From an uncultured Paracoccaceae bacterium (lineage in GTDB: Bacteria; Pseudomonadota; Alphaproteobacteria; Rhodobacterales; Rhodobacteraceae), in the NCBI GenBank assembly GCA_938002605.1, contig CALLAF010000030.1, forward strand, positions 1 through 64,000: a DNA stretch of 64,000 nt, given 5' to 3'. Positions 1 to 9,058 of the stretch are shown piece after piece. A program made the translations under genes and the position numbers. Every line of letters begins with the position of its first letter. Position 1 is the first letter of the stretch. Under the pieces are notes generated by a model. It was not told the DNA's origin, made no database searches, and was given only the letters and a program-made list of their open reading frames with translations.

Positions 1-68
1 ATGATCCTACCCTTTGAAAAATGAGCCTCCGACCCGGCTGCGGCTCATTTTTCAAAGGGTAGGATCAT
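1..68. repeat. 27-bp perfect inverted repeat with 14-nt spacer
   Basis: Positions 1-27 (atgatcctaccctttgaaaa...) are the exact reverse complement of 42-68, separated by 28-41. The element begins at base 1, so it may extend beyond the window. Transcribed, it would form a very stable hairpin. There is no clear U-tract on the plus-strand exit (aagatgattc), so a simple intrinsic terminator is not certain. It could be a terminator of an upstream gene, a folded repeat, or the junction of two oppositely oriented copies of a repeat. Confidence 0.8.
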
Positions 69-95
69 AAGATGATTCTTTCACGCTAAAGCGGG

Positions 96-112
96 ACCGA
101 CTGAAAGTCGGT
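96..112. other. Small hairpin downstream of pncB
   Basis: accgac-tgaaa-gtcggt forms a 6-bp stem with a 5-nt loop, about 30 bases past the pncB stop codon on the minus strand. It has only a short T-rich flank, so it is at best a weak terminator for the pncB transcript. Confidence 0.35.
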
Positions 113-142
113 GGGTTTGCTCCAATGAGTGGATACTAAAAC

Positions 143-1435
143 CTATACCACAACCTCAACCCGCTCCTGCTCACCCACTCCAAACACCCGTTTATACCGC
201 GCGATTTCCTCGGATGGTCCCATCGCTTTATTCGGATTATCCGAGAGTTTCACGGTGGGGCGGCCGTTGGCTTTGATCGCTTTGCAGACGAGGCTGAACG
301 GGGCGAGCGCGTCGCCTTCCGTCAGCCCTTTGAAATCGTTGGTCATCATCGTGCCCCAGCCGAAGGACACGCGCACGCGCCCCTTAAATTGCCGTTGCAG
401 TTCGATGATTTTATCGACGTCGAGCCCGTCTGAGAAGATCACCAGCTTTTTCGTCGGGTCTTCGCCGCGTGATTTCCACCAGTTGATCGCGTTTTCAGCC
501 CCTGTCGCAGGGTCGCCGCTGTCGATCCGCATGCCCGTCCAATCAGCCAGCCAATCGGGCGCGCGGTCAAGGAAACCTTTGGTCCCATAGGTGTCGGGCA
601 GGATGATTTTAAGGTTGCCGTCGTGTTCGTCTTGCCAATCCGACAGCACATCATAGGGCGATTGCAGCAGGGCCGCATCGGTTTCGGCAAGGGCGGCGTA
701 GACCATGGGCAGTTCGTGGGCGTTGGTGCCGATCGCTTCGATCTCGCGCATCATGGCGATCCGGCAGTTGGATGTGCCGGTAAAGCTGCTGCCCAGCCCC
801 TCCATCATCGCCTGCACGCACCAATCCTGCCAGAGGTATGAATGGCGGCGGCGCGTGCCAAAATCGGCGAGTTTCAGCCCCTCAATAGGCCGTAATTGTT
901 CGACCTTTTCCCAAAGTTTGGTCATGCCGCGCGCGTAAAGCACCTGCAATTCAAACCGCCCCATGTCGCGCAGCACCGCCCGCGACCGTAGCTCCATGAT
1001 CGTGGCGAGTGCGGGAATTTCCCAAAGCATGACCTCGGGCCATGAGCCTTCGAATGTCAGCTCAAACTGCCCGTCGATTTTTTCAAGGTGGTAGGGCGGC
1101 AGTTGCAGGTTCTCGAACCATTCCATGAAGTCGGGGCGGAACATCTGCCGTTTGCCGTAGAAGGTGTTGCCGCGCAGCCAAGTCGATTCACCCCGCGTCA
1201 GCCGCAGGGACCGGATGTGGTCAAGCTGTTCGCGCAATTCGCCTTCGTCGATCAATTCAGCCAGCCGAATGGATTTGGAACGGTTGATCAGGGAAAAGGT
1301 GACTTGGGTGTTCGGATGGTTCCGAAACACCGATTGGCACATCAGCAGTTTGTAGAAATCCGTATCAATGAGCGACCGCACGATGGGGTCGATCTTCCAT
1401 TTGTGGTTCCAGACACGTGTTGCGATATCAACCAT
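143..1435 (-). CDS. pncB: Nicotinate phosphoribosyltransferase
   Basis: PncB converts nicotinate, PRPP and ATP to nicotinate mononucleotide in the cytosol, the committed step of NAD salvage by the Preiss-Handler route. The 430-residue protein has the usual length. Visible family signatures are the N-terminal [11 protein letters not shown] segment (residues 24-34), the phosphate-binding GTRRR (193-197), GTNAHE (236-241) whose His240 should be the phosphorylated catalytic histidine, and the C-terminal SDGLDVDKI and GWGTMMTND segments. The ATG start is preceded by GGGAGG at good spacing. It is the last gene of a minus-strand run after pncA and a glycosyltransferase; PncA makes its substrate, so the pairing is metabolically coherent. 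Confidence 0.97.
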   Translation of the reverse strand: MVDIATRVWNHKWKIDPIVRSLIDTDFYKLLMCQSVFRNHPNTQVTFSLINRSKSIRLAELIDEGELREQLDHIRSLRLTRGESTWLRGNTFYGKRQMFRPDFMEWFENLQLPPYHLEKIDGQFELTFEGSWPEVMLWEIPALATIMELRSRAVLRDMGRFELQVLYARGMTKLWEKVEQLRPIEGLKLADFGTRRRHSYLWQDWCVQAMMEGLGSSFTGTSNCRIAMMREIEAIGTNAHELPMVYAALAETDAALLQSPYDVLSDWQDEHDGNLKIILPDTYGTKGFLDRAPDWLADWTGMRIDSGDPATGAENAINWWKSRGEDPTKKLVIFSDGLDVDKIIELQRQFKGRVRVSFGWGTMMTNDFKGLTEGDALAPFSLVCKAIKANGRPTVKLSDNPNKAMGPSEEIARYKRVFGVGEQERVEVVV

Positions 1436-1491
1436 TTTGCGGCCCTCCCGTTTGGGGTGTTAGACCAATTGATGCCCCGCGTGACAAGGGC

Positions 1492-2382
1492 CTAGCGCAA
1501 GAGTTGCCCGGCTTTCTTCATTTGCCAGAACAACCAGCCTTTGATTTGTAGGGATCGGGGGCGCAGCCCCTGCAAAAGCTGCCTTGCACCGTCATCGACC
1601 CCGGTGCGCGCGGCAACCCGTAGGGCGCGGCGCAGCAAAAACCAATGATCTGCAGGGCGCGATTTAAACCCAGATGCGTGCCGCTCAAATGTGCGCACGT
1701 AGCAGGCCACCATTGCGGCGGGGTCCGTGCTTTGGGTCAATTGCGGGGCGGTGGTTTCGTTGGTGTCATACCCGCTGTGAACGGCGCAGCCAGGCACCGG
1801 GTCATACCATGCGCTGTGGCCCTGTGCGTATAACCTGCAACACAGGTCAGTGTCTTCGTCATTCACCTGATCCGGGGCAACGCCCCCTACCTTGAAAAAG
1901 GCGTTACGACGTACCCAATACCCTGCCGAAAACGCCGCCAGTTTCGCAGAAAGCGGCGTGTCATTGGGCAGCATCCCGGCCGGCAGGTCAGGGCGCCGTT
2001 CGGTCTCTTCGTGTCGATCTTTCACCCGCATCCGTGCGGAAAAACCAAAACTTGCCTCGCTTTGCGCTGCCGCTAACACCCGCCCCGGATAATCTGCGAT
2101 CAACGTGTCGTCATCGTCAAAAAACAGCAGTATTTGCCCGGTCGCCACCTGCGCCCCAGCATTGCGTGCGCCCGCGGCACCTTTAACACCGGGGTTGGTC
2201 AGCACCGTTAAGCGCTGGTCACTGATGACATCGCTCAAGGCGCTTTCGGCCGTGTCAGAGCGATCATCAACAACGATAATCTCTGCCCCATCAGGACAGG
2301 CCGCCAAGGCCGAGTGTACCGCCCGCTGCAAAAGCTTGGGGCGATTGTAGGTGGGAATAATGATCGAAAAGGACCGCGTCAC
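1492..2382 (-). CDS. Family 2 glycosyltransferase
   Basis: A 296-residue GT-A fold glycosyltransferase, probably cytosolic or membrane-peripheral, transferring an unknown sugar from a nucleotide donor. The N-terminus IIPTYNRPKLLQRAV and the DDRSDT segment (about 39-44) fit the nucleotide-binding half; FFDDDDTL (about 92-99) holds the DxD metal site; NDEDTDLCCRL lies where the catalytic acid region is expected. No membrane segment is evident. The start codon overlaps the pncA stop by 4 bp and pncB follows after 56 bp, so it is translationally coupled inside an NAD-salvage operon although nothing in it suggests a role in NAD metabolism. The acceptor cannot be predicted. Confidence 0.9.
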   Translation of the reverse strand: MTRSFSIIIPTYNRPKLLQRAVHSALAACPDGAEIIVVDDRSDTAESALSDVISDQRLTVLTNPGVKGAAGARNAGAQVATGQILLFFDDDDTLIADYPGRVLAAAQSEASFGFSARMRVKDRHEETERRPDLPAGMLPNDTPLSAKLAAFSAGYWVRRNAFFKVGGVAPDQVNDEDTDLCCRLYAQGHSAWYDPVPGCAVHSGYDTNETTAPQLTQSTDPAAMVACYVRTFERHASGFKSRPADHWFLLRRALRVAARTGVDDGARQLLQGLRPRSLQIKGWLFWQMKKAGQLLR

Positions 2383-2972
2383 GCGAGCGTCACACCCGCT
2401 GCAATCATCCCTTCTGTAGCCGCGGCAAGCGAGCCGTCAAAATCAATCGCGCGACACAGGTCCATCTGCACCGTTACATCAAACCCCAGTTTGGCCGCAT
2501 CAACCGCTGAAAAATTCACACAAAAATCAGTCGCCAACCCCACCATCGTAAGTTTGGTTATCTCGCGTGTGCGCAGATAGCCTTCTAGCCCGGTCGGCGT
2601 TGTATGGTCGTTTTCAAAGAACGCGGAATAGCTGTCGATCGCGGGGTTATAGCCTTTGCGAACAATCAGATCGGCCCGATCTATCGCGAGATCCGTGTGA
2701 AACTCTGCGCCCTGCGATCCTTGGATGCAGTGATCTGGCCAAAGAACCTGCGGCCCGTAAGGCATTTCGATCAGCGACATTGGCGGTGCGTCATGGCTAG
2801 ACGCAAACGACGAATGCCCCGCCGGGTGCCAATCTTGGGTCAAGATTACCGCATCAAAACCAGCCATCACAGCGTTGATCCCCGTCACGATCTCATCACC
2901 GCCGGCGACGGCAAGCGCGCCACCGGGGCAGAAATCATTTTGTACATCAATCACGACTAATGCATGGGTCAT
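2379..2972 (-). CDS. pncA: Nicotinamidase
   Basis: PncA deamidates nicotinamide to nicotinate, feeding PncB. The 197-residue product has the isochorismatase-like fold. VVIDVQNDF carries the catalytic Asp9, DWHPAGHSSF supplies the metal ligands, VRKGYNP the catalytic Lys, and GLATDFCVNFSA the nucleophilic Cys. The ORF track starts 14 codons earlier (MHILLRY...), but the ATG at 2972 is preceded by AGGAG at ideal spacing and gives the standard N-terminus MTHALVVIDVQ, so it is preferred. This start lies one base after the stop codon of the upstream P-loop gene, so the binding site sits inside that gene's 3' end and translation is probably coupled. Confidence 0.96.
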   Translation of the reverse strand: MTHALVVIDVQNDFCPGGALAVAGGDEIVTGINAVMAGFDAVILTQDWHPAGHSSFASSHDAPPMSLIEMPYGPQVLWPDHCIQGSQGAEFHTDLAIDRADLIVRKGYNPAIDSYSAFFENDHTTPTGLEGYLRTREITKLTMVGLATDFCVNFSAVDAAKLGFDVTVQMDLCRAIDFDGSLAAATEGMIAAGVTLA

Positions 2973-2973
2973 T

Positions 2974-3501
2974 TTAGCTCTCCTGTGTTGAAGGTACCTT
3001 AGCAAGATATGCACGAACCTGCGAGCGAGATCGCAAATGATGCACCGTCAAATGTGGGTGCTCGGCGACCAACCGAACAAGCCGTGTGCGCGTCCGTCCG
3101 CGAGAGGTAAATATCCACCACCAAAATGCAAATGTCTCTGCGTGAAAGACCTCGGGGCAGTTTTCAGCCATATCGGCGCGTGTTTCCCCATAATTGCGGA
3201 GCAACCGGCGTAGGACGCGCCAAAACCGTAATACCACGGGCAAGTCCAACCAAATCAACGTATCCGCGCGTGCTGCCCGGTGATCATATGTTGTAGAAAA
3301 GCCGCCTTCAAATATCCATGTGTCATCGTTTTCGATATCATTGCACATCCGTATCCGGTCAACCATTTCACGCTGCACCCATCCAGGTTGCCAGTGAATT
3401 TGATCCATATGATGGACAGGCAACCCTGTTTGTTCGCCCAAAATTCGGGCGAGCGTGCTTTTGCCGGACCCGGGTCCGCCTGTGATCATGACGCGCTGCA
3501 T
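2974..3501 (-). CDS. P-loop kinase-like protein, FlaR/adenylate-kinase-like family
   Basis: A 175-residue protein of the small AAA/adenylate-kinase-like group often labelled DNA topology modulation protein FlaR. The Walker A loop GGPGSGKST is at residues 8-16, followed by VHHMDQIHW, the conserved segment after the P-loop in this group; TLIWLDLP is a probable Walker B strand, and an Arg-rich stretch (RVLRRLLR) may act as the lid. The substrate is unknown; family members resemble nucleotide or small-molecule kinases. It is the first gene of the minus-strand run leading into pncA, separated from it by one base. The name FlaR is historical and does not imply a flagellar role. Confidence 0.8.
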   Translation of the reverse strand: MQRVMITGGPGSGKSTLARILGEQTGLPVHHMDQIHWQPGWVQREMVDRIRMCNDIENDDTWIFEGGFSTTYDHRAARADTLIWLDLPVVLRFWRVLRRLLRNYGETRADMAENCPEVFHAETFAFWWWIFTSRGRTRTRLVRLVAEHPHLTVHHLRSRSQVRAYLAKVPSTQES

Positions 3502-3615
3502 ATAGGATTGCTATTAGATGTGCACGCGTAATGAAACACCTCTTTCAGGCGGGCTTGCAGCGCACGCAAAACCGACCTAAAAGCCCCAACTTTCATTCAC
3601 CCTGCAGAGGTTATC

Positions 3616-4860
3616 ATGGCAGTCTTAGGTATAGATTTTGGCACCTCAAATACAGCGGCAGGCGTGCTGGCCGGGGATCGCCCGTTTTTGATCGAGGTTG
3701 AACCGGGTCGTAAAACGCTGCCGACTTCGGTGTTTTTTGATTTTGACCGCAAGGTCACGACATATGGGTCCATAGCCAATGCCGCGCTGATCGATGGGCG
3801 CGAGGGGCGGTTTATGCGCGCGCTCAAATCCGTTCTTGGTACGCCATTGATGCGCGAGAAACGTCAGGTGGCCTATGAACGCTTAACCCTGATTGAAGTC
3901 GTCGCTCGTTTTTTGCGGATGATCCGCGAACGTGCCGAGACCGCGACAGGGCAAACCTATGACATTGCCCTTTCAGGACGCCCTGTGAGGTTTCATTCGA
4001 CCGATGATGCGCGCAATGCCCAAGCTGAAATTGACCTGCGCGATGCTTATCTGATTGCCGGTTTTAAGGATGTGCATTTCATGTATGAGCCCGAGGCCGC
4101 GGCACTGGCCAGTGGGCCGCTTGATACTGGTAGCCTTGGGCTGATCGTGGATATTGGCGGCGGGACATCAGATTTTTCGGTGTTTGAACGCAACGGCGAC
4201 GCAACCCGTGTGATCGCGAGCCACGGCATTCGCGTTGGCGGCACCGATTTTGATCGCGCCATCAGCATTGATCAGGTCATGCCACTTTTGGGGCGCGGTA
4301 TGGATGTGCGCAATGCAATGGGCGCGGGGCACCATACGGCCCCCAATGCGATCTTTAACGATCTTGCGACCTGGCAGAAAATTCCGTTCACTTACACGCC
4401 TGAAAACAAACGCATGGCTGCTGATTTTGTCAAACTTGGCGTCGATCAACGCCCGTTCACCCGGCTGCAAACCACGCTTGAGATGGAGCTGGGCCACGAC
4501 ATCGCCTTTGCCGTTGAGGCCGGAAAAATCCACATCAACAAGCCCGACGTGACCGACGCAGGGATTGATCTGCGCGTCATCGAACGCGATCTTTGGGCCC
4601 GGTTTAACAAACCGCACCTCGCCAGCATTTTGGCCGAACACGCGGCGGCGATTAGCACCTGTGCCACTGACACCTTACAATTGGCGGATGTGCGCGCCGA
4701 CCAAATCAGCAAGATCGTTTTTGTCGGCGGGTCAAGCCTGCTGCATGTCGTTGAGAATGCAATGGTCACGCTATTCCCGCACGCGGATCTTGAACGCGCC
4801 GAAGCCTTTACCGCCGTCGCCGACGGTCTGGCGATTGCGGCATCGCGTCCCTTGCCCTAA
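3616..4860 (+). CDS. YegD-like Hsp70-family protein
   Basis: A 414-residue actin/Hsp70-fold ATPase of the YegD type, which keeps the nucleotide-binding domain but lacks the normal DnaK substrate-binding domain. GIDFGTSNTA (residues 5-14) is the phosphate-1 motif, LIVDIGGGTSDFSVF (about 176-190) the phosphate-2 loop, GGTDFDRAI follows, and IVFVGGSSLLHVV near the C-terminus is the adenosine motif. A chaperone-like role is inferred; the client is unknown. AGAGG sits 6 bases before the ATG. It is transcribed divergently from the P-loop gene, 114 bp away, and 26 bp before trhO. Confidence 0.88.
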   Translation: MAVLGIDFGTSNTAAGVLAGDRPFLIEVEPGRKTLPTSVFFDFDRKVTTYGSIANAALIDGREGRFMRALKSVLGTPLMREKRQVAYERLTLIEVVARFLRMIRERAETATGQTYDIALSGRPVRFHSTDDARNAQAEIDLRDAYLIAGFKDVHFMYEPEAAALASGPLDTGSLGLIVDIGGGTSDFSVFERNGDATRVIASHGIRVGGTDFDRAISIDQVMPLLGRGMDVRNAMGAGHHTAPNAIFNDLATWQKIPFTYTPENKRMAADFVKLGVDQRPFTRLQTTLEMELGHDIAFAVEAGKIHINKPDVTDAGIDLRVIERDLWARFNKPHLASILAEHAAAISTCATDTLQLADVRADQISKIVFVGGSSLLHVVENAMVTLFPHADLERAEAFTAVADGLAIAASRPLP

Positions 4861-4886
4861 CAAAATAACAAGCGTATTTGACCGAT

Positions 4887-5795
4887 ATGTATACAGTCGC
4901 AGCCCTATATCACTTCACCCGTTTCGATGACCCTGCCGCATTGCAAGGGCCGCTTTTGGACTTGTGCAAATCGCACGGTATCAGCGGCACATTGCTGCTA
5001 GCCAAAGAAGGGATCAACGGCACAATCGCCGGGGATCGCACAGGTATTGACGCGGTGATTGCGCATATCAAATCCCTGCCCGGCTGCGCCGATTTCATCT
5101 GGAAAGAAAGCACCGCAACTGTGCCGCCGTTCCACCGGATGAAGGTACGGCTTAAGCGCGAAATCGTGACCATGGGCCAGCCCGATGTTGACCCCATCGC
5201 GAACGGCACCGGGCATTATGTTGAACCGGCCGATTGGAACGATCTGATCACCGCGCCCGATGTGGCCGTCATCGACACCCGCAATGATTACGAAGTCGCG
5301 ATTGGCACGTTCGACGGGGCGATTGACCCGCTGACAAAGACCTTTGGCGAATTCCCAGCATGGTGGGAAGAAAACAAACACAGGTTCCACAACAAGCGCA
5401 TCGCGATGTTCTGCACCGGTGGCATTCGCTGTGAGAAATCGACGAATTTCTTGATGGGGCAAGGGGTTGAGGACGTCTATCACCTGAAGGGTGGCATCCT
5501 GAAATACCTTGAAGAAGTCCCGCAAGAAGAAAGCACCTGGGATGGCGAATGCTTTGTGTTTGATGCCCGCGTCAGCGTGGGACATGAGCTGAAAGAAGGC
5601 CCACACATCCTGTGCTACGCCTGCCGTCGCCCGATCTTACCCGAAGATCGCAACCGCCCTGAATTCGAAGAAGGCGTCGCCTGCCATCAATGCGCGGCGG
5701 AAACCTCGGACGAAGACAAAGGCCGATTCCGCGAACGTCAAAAGCAGATTGCCTTGGCCAAAAAACGTGGGACTCACCATATCGGCGGGCTCTAG
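4887..5795 (+). CDS. trhO: tRNA uridine(34) hydroxylase, rhodanese family
   Basis: TrhO (YceA, UPF0176) performs oxygen-dependent 5-hydroxylation of U34 in tRNAs. The 302-residue protein has the N-terminal acylphosphatase-like UPF0176 domain (about 1-95; KEGINGTIAG is typical), a rhodanese domain (about 110-215; IDTRNDYE, and CTGGIRCEK with the active-site Cys), and a C-terminal Cys-rich tail (CYACRRP...CHQC) resembling a zinc ribbon. The track begins at a TTG at 4878; the ATG three codons later is chosen because it gives MYTVAALYHF, although neither start has a convincing ribosome binding site. It follows the Hsp70-like gene closely on the same strand. Confidence 0.9.
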   Translation: MYTVAALYHFTRFDDPAALQGPLLDLCKSHGISGTLLLAKEGINGTIAGDRTGIDAVIAHIKSLPGCADFIWKESTATVPPFHRMKVRLKREIVTMGQPDVDPIANGTGHYVEPADWNDLITAPDVAVIDTRNDYEVAIGTFDGAIDPLTKTFGEFPAWWEENKHRFHNKRIAMFCTGGIRCEKSTNFLMGQGVEDVYHLKGGILKYLEEVPQEESTWDGECFVFDARVSVGHELKEGPHILCYACRRPILPEDRNRPEFEEGVACHQCAAETSDEDKGRFRERQKQIALAKKRGTHHIGGL

Positions 5796-5866
5796 TCGAC
5801 AATCGTTGACCCACCAGCCGGAACCCCATATTCCAGTCGTGTCATCGACTGGAATCGAAACGATTT

Positions 5867-6937
5867 ATGCCCCCGGCTTTTCTAACCTCAGCTGATTTGC
5901 ACGCGCAGGGCTTGGCCTTGATGATTGGTGTCGCGGCTGGGGTCTGCGCGTTTTGGGTGGGGCTGCCGTTGCCGTGGATGCTAGGCCCAATGATCGCGAC
6001 GACAATTGCATCTATGTCCCATGTTCGGGTGCGGGCGCCTATGCGTTTGCGCCCAATCGTGATCCCGATCATTGGCGTATTGCTGGGATCAAGCGTAACC
6101 GCGCAAGTCTTTGGTTTGTTGCAACATTGGGTCGTCACCCTGATCGCTTTGCCTGTCTTTCTGGCCATCGCCTCGGCTGTTTCATTTGCAGTCTACCGCC
6201 AGATTGGCGGTTATGACCGTGTCACCGCGTTTTATGCCGCGATGCCCGGTGGGCTGAACGAAATGCTGATTATGGGAGAGCAAGCTGGCGGGGATGGGCG
6301 CCGCATTGCGCTGGCGCATGCCGCGCGCATTCTTGTTGTTATTGTGTTTGTCGCGCTGTTCTTTGGCCTCGTGCTAGGAGTTTCAAGCGGCGCGCGCGGT
6401 GCCACACAGTGGATACCTTTGGACGCAATAACCGGGTTCGACTACGCCATTCTAGGTACATGCGCTGTTCTGGGGAATTGGCTGAGCACGCGGCTGGACA
6501 TGCCTGCCGCACCCGTGTTCGGGCCAATGATCTTAAGCGCTGCGGCCCATATCGTGGGGGTGGTGACGGTATCCCCGCCAACAGTGTTCATTATCGCCGC
6601 CCAAGTCACGATGGGCACCATCATTGGCAGCCGGTTTGCGGGTGCCAGTATCGCACAGGTCGGTCGGGACATTGTTCTTGCAATGATGGCGAGCGCGTTC
6701 ATGCTTGTGGTTGCGGTTTTGTTTGCGATCGGCATCGGCTGGGCAAGCGGCATCCCCATCAGCCAAGCATTCTTGGCATATTCCCCGGGCGGCCTGACCG
6801 AGATGTCGCTACTCACGCTCGCGCTTGACCAAGACGTCACATATGTCTCTGTCATGCACATCTTGCGCATCACCTTCATCATCGCAGTAGCGCCGATGAT
6901 TTTTCGCTTTTGGGTAGGCCGGTCAGGTAAGCACTAA
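5867..6937 (+). CDS. AbrB-family polytopic membrane protein
   Basis: A 356-residue integral membrane protein of the AbrB duplication family (PF05145; some homologs are mislabelled ammonia monooxygenase or regulator). About ten hydrophobic segments form two tandem repeats. The duplication is directly visible: MPGGLNEMLIMGEQAGGD in the first half (about residues 125-142) is echoed by SPGGLTEMSLLTLALDQD in the second (about 306-323), each following a similar hydrophobic stretch. Transport is the likely function but the substrate is unknown. It stands between trhO and an APC permease on the same strand, with gaps of about 70 bp on both sides. Confidence 0.82.
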   Translation: MPPAFLTSADLHAQGLALMIGVAAGVCAFWVGLPLPWMLGPMIATTIASMSHVRVRAPMRLRPIVIPIIGVLLGSSVTAQVFGLLQHWVVTLIALPVFLAIASAVSFAVYRQIGGYDRVTAFYAAMPGGLNEMLIMGEQAGGDGRRIALAHAARILVVIVFVALFFGLVLGVSSGARGATQWIPLDAITGFDYAILGTCAVLGNWLSTRLDMPAAPVFGPMILSAAAHIVGVVTVSPPTVFIIAAQVTMGTIIGSRFAGASIAQVGRDIVLAMMASAFMLVVAVLFAIGIGWASGIPISQAFLAYSPGGLTEMSLLTLALDQDVTYVSVMHILRITFIIAVAPMIFRFWVGRSGKH

Positions 6938-7008
6938 GTCGTGATTTAGATCAACCCGCAGTAGGCCAAACGCATTAAGCTAAGAGGTACTGAATAGGGA
7001 GTTGAGCA

Positions 7009-8238
7009 GTGCCGCCTGAACAGAATATACCGACGCTAAAGCGTGCAATCGGGCTGCCACTACTTGTGCTTTATGGATTGGGCATCACCATTGGCGCCGG
7101 AATCTATGTGCTGATCGGTGAAACCGCTGCGGTCGCAGGCGTATATGCCCCAGCGGCATTCTTGGTCGCTGCATTTGTGATGAGCTTTAGCGCGCTCAGC
7201 TTTGCAGAGTTTTCTGGGCGCATTCCGCTTAGCGCCGGTGAGGCGCTTTATGTCGACGCCGCGTTTGGGTGGTCTTGGCTGACCTTGGCCGTTGGTCTTT
7301 CAATCATCTTTGCGGCAACCATATCAGCGGCGGCGATCAGCCTTGGCTGCGCTGGGTATGTTGCTGCGCTCGTTTCATTGCCGGAGCCCGTTATCGTCGT
7401 TGCGATTGTCGTCACGATGGAATGGATTGCCGCGCGCGGCGTGCATCAATCGGTCATGTTTGCGGGAATTTTGACGGTGATCGAAATTCTTGGGCTGCTT
7501 GTAATCATCGCGGCCGGATACCGCGCTGATCCAGCTATGCTGTCTGAAATGGATCAGGTCATACCTCCGCTCAGCGATGGTCCCGCGATGGCCGCTGTTC
7601 TTGGGGCAAGCTTGATCGCATTCTTTGCATTCATCGGGTTCGACGATGTCGTCAATATGGTCGAAGAGACGAAGAATCCCAACAAAACAATGCCATGGGC
7701 CATAGGGATTTCACTGGTATCGGTCACCGTAATCTATTTCTTGGTGATGCTTGTCGCAGTCCGCGCTGTTCCCCAAGACGAGCTGATCGCGTCAAAAGCC
7801 CCGATAGGATTACTGTTTGAACGGCTCACGGGTGTCTCGCCCGTGACCATCACCCTCGTTGCGATTGTCGCGACAATGAACGGCGTCGTGATCGAAATTA
7901 TCATGGCAGCGCGCGTGGCTTACGGGCTGGCCAAACGTGGGCGATTGCCAGCCAAATTAGCGCAGGTTTCAGCAAGCCGACGCACCCCACTAAACGCCAC
8001 AATCATCATAACTGTGATCGTCTTGGTCGCGGCGCTGGCCGTCCCACTTGATTTCCTCGTCTCGCTCACGTCGCAAATAATCTTGGCGGTATTTTTCTTG
8101 GTCAACGTCGCCTTAGTTCACGTCAAACGCAGAGGCGACCCCGCCCCAGACCATATCTTTACGGTCTCGATCATTTTCCCGATCATTGGGGCGATCAGCT
8201 GCTTGTTTCTGCTGCTAGGGCCGATCTGGATCAACTAG
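7009..8238 (+). CDS. APC-superfamily amino acid permease
   Basis: A 409-residue secondary transporter of the amino acid-polyamine-organocation superfamily in the inner membrane. The first helix contains GLGITIGAGIYVLIG (about residues 23-37), the broken-helix substrate site typical of APC proteins, and FIGFDDVVNMVEETKNP (about 206-222) is the conserved loop after TM6. Eleven or twelve hydrophobic segments are apparent. Translation starts at GTG, with AGGGAG about 9 bases upstream (atagggagttgagcagtg). It overlaps the convergent methyltransferase stop by 4 bp. Substrate identity is not predictable. Confidence 0.88.
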   Translation: MPPEQNIPTLKRAIGLPLLVLYGLGITIGAGIYVLIGETAAVAGVYAPAAFLVAAFVMSFSALSFAEFSGRIPLSAGEALYVDAAFGWSWLTLAVGLSIIFAATISAAAISLGCAGYVAALVSLPEPVIVVAIVVTMEWIAARGVHQSVMFAGILTVIEILGLLVIIAAGYRADPAMLSEMDQVIPPLSDGPAMAAVLGASLIAFFAFIGFDDVVNMVEETKNPNKTMPWAIGISLVSVTVIYFLVMLVAVRAVPQDELIASKAPIGLLFERLTGVSPVTITLVAIVATMNGVVIEIIMAARVAYGLAKRGRLPAKLAQVSASRRTPLNATIIITVIVLVAALAVPLDFLVSLTSQIILAVFFLVNVALVHVKRRGDPAPDHIFTVSIIFPIIGAISCLFLLLGPIWIN

Positions 8239-8975
8239 CCTAACGGTTTCTCATAGACCGAGACGTGGAAGGTACTGTCGGCGTCAAAATCCTGTTTATC
8301 CCAGCCGCCCCAACGGCGTTTGGGCTGAAGCCCGGCCAAACGTGCCATCAGGTCGATTTCAGCGGGGTAAGCATAGCGCATAGGAAGCGGCACCAGTTTC
8401 ATGCCATCCGCGGTGATGTGAACACGCTGAAACGCCAAGACCTGTGCGACCGGATCATTTGTCACCGCCTCAATGCATAGCTGGTCTAGTTTTAGCTGCT
8501 TTGTTTTGACCCGCTGGTTTTCCGTGAACCCTGTAAAATTGGGCACAAAAGCTTCGATCAGAAACGTCCCGCCGGGTTTCAAATGCTTGGATACGTTTTC
8601 AAAGCACCTGATTTGGGCCTCTTGGCTTGGTAGATTGAACAAAGTGTTAAAGACCAAAAATATATGATCAAACCGACCTTCAATATCAACCTCGGCCATA
8701 TCGCCGATCACGGTGGGGATCGCGTCACCGCCGGGTTTCGCGCGCATCTTGGCGACCATTTCAGGTGATGCTTCAATCCCTGAAACGGCAAATCCCATTT
8801 GTGACAACGGCAGTGCAACGCGGCCTGTTCCAATGGCTAGTTCAAGCACCGCGCCGCCAGTTGGGACCAAACCCGCAATCAATGCGACGGTTGCATCAGT
8901 TGTGCCGGGGTCATGTTGTGCGTCATAGTCAGCGGCGTTCAATTTCCCAAAAGTGTCGGGCCTAAAATTGTCCAC
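8235..8975 (-). CDS. Class I SAM-dependent methyltransferase
   Basis: A Rossmann-fold methyltransferase of about 246 residues. VLELAIGTGRVALPLS is motif I, GIEASPEMV motif II, and FDHIFLVFNTLFNL the region around motif IV; LKPGGTFLIEAF is the usual post-motif strand. The acceptor is unknown. The track starts at GTG 8990, but GTG 8975 is preferred because GGGGAAG lies 6 bases upstream of it, giving MDNFRPDTFGKLNAADYD. It converges on the APC permease with a 4-bp overlap of stop codons. It may be monocistronic. Confidence 0.82.
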   Translation of the reverse strand: MDNFRPDTFGKLNAADYDAQHDPGTTDATVALIAGLVPTGGAVLELAIGTGRVALPLSQMGFAVSGIEASPEMVAKMRAKPGGDAIPTVIGDMAEVDIEGRFDHIFLVFNTLFNLPSQEAQIRCFENVSKHLKPGGTFLIEAFVPNFTGFTENQRVKTKQLKLDQLCIEAVTNDPVAQVLAFQRVHITADGMKLVPLPMRYAYPAEIDLMARLAGLQPKRRWGGWDKQDFDADSTFHVSVYEKPLG

Positions 8976-9001
8976 TATCGTCTTCCCCACATCATTAAAA
9001 T

Positions 9002-9026
9002 ATGCGTGACCCTAGGGGTCACGCAT
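9002..9026 (-). terminator. Intrinsic terminator of the OmpA-family gene
   Basis: atgcgtgaccc-tag-gggtcacgcat is an 11-bp perfect stem with a 3-nt loop, about 33 bases after the minus-strand stop. Reading the minus strand it is followed by the T-rich attttaatg, as expected of a rho-independent terminator. Confidence 0.85.
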
Positions 9027-9058
9027 CACAAGGCAAGGAAATTCGCCGCCCCCGGCGC

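Noticed and set aside
2974-3501. Flagellar role for the FlaR-like P-loop gene
   Set aside because: The family name is historical; the gene is coupled to pncA, more than 20 kb away from the flagellar cluster.
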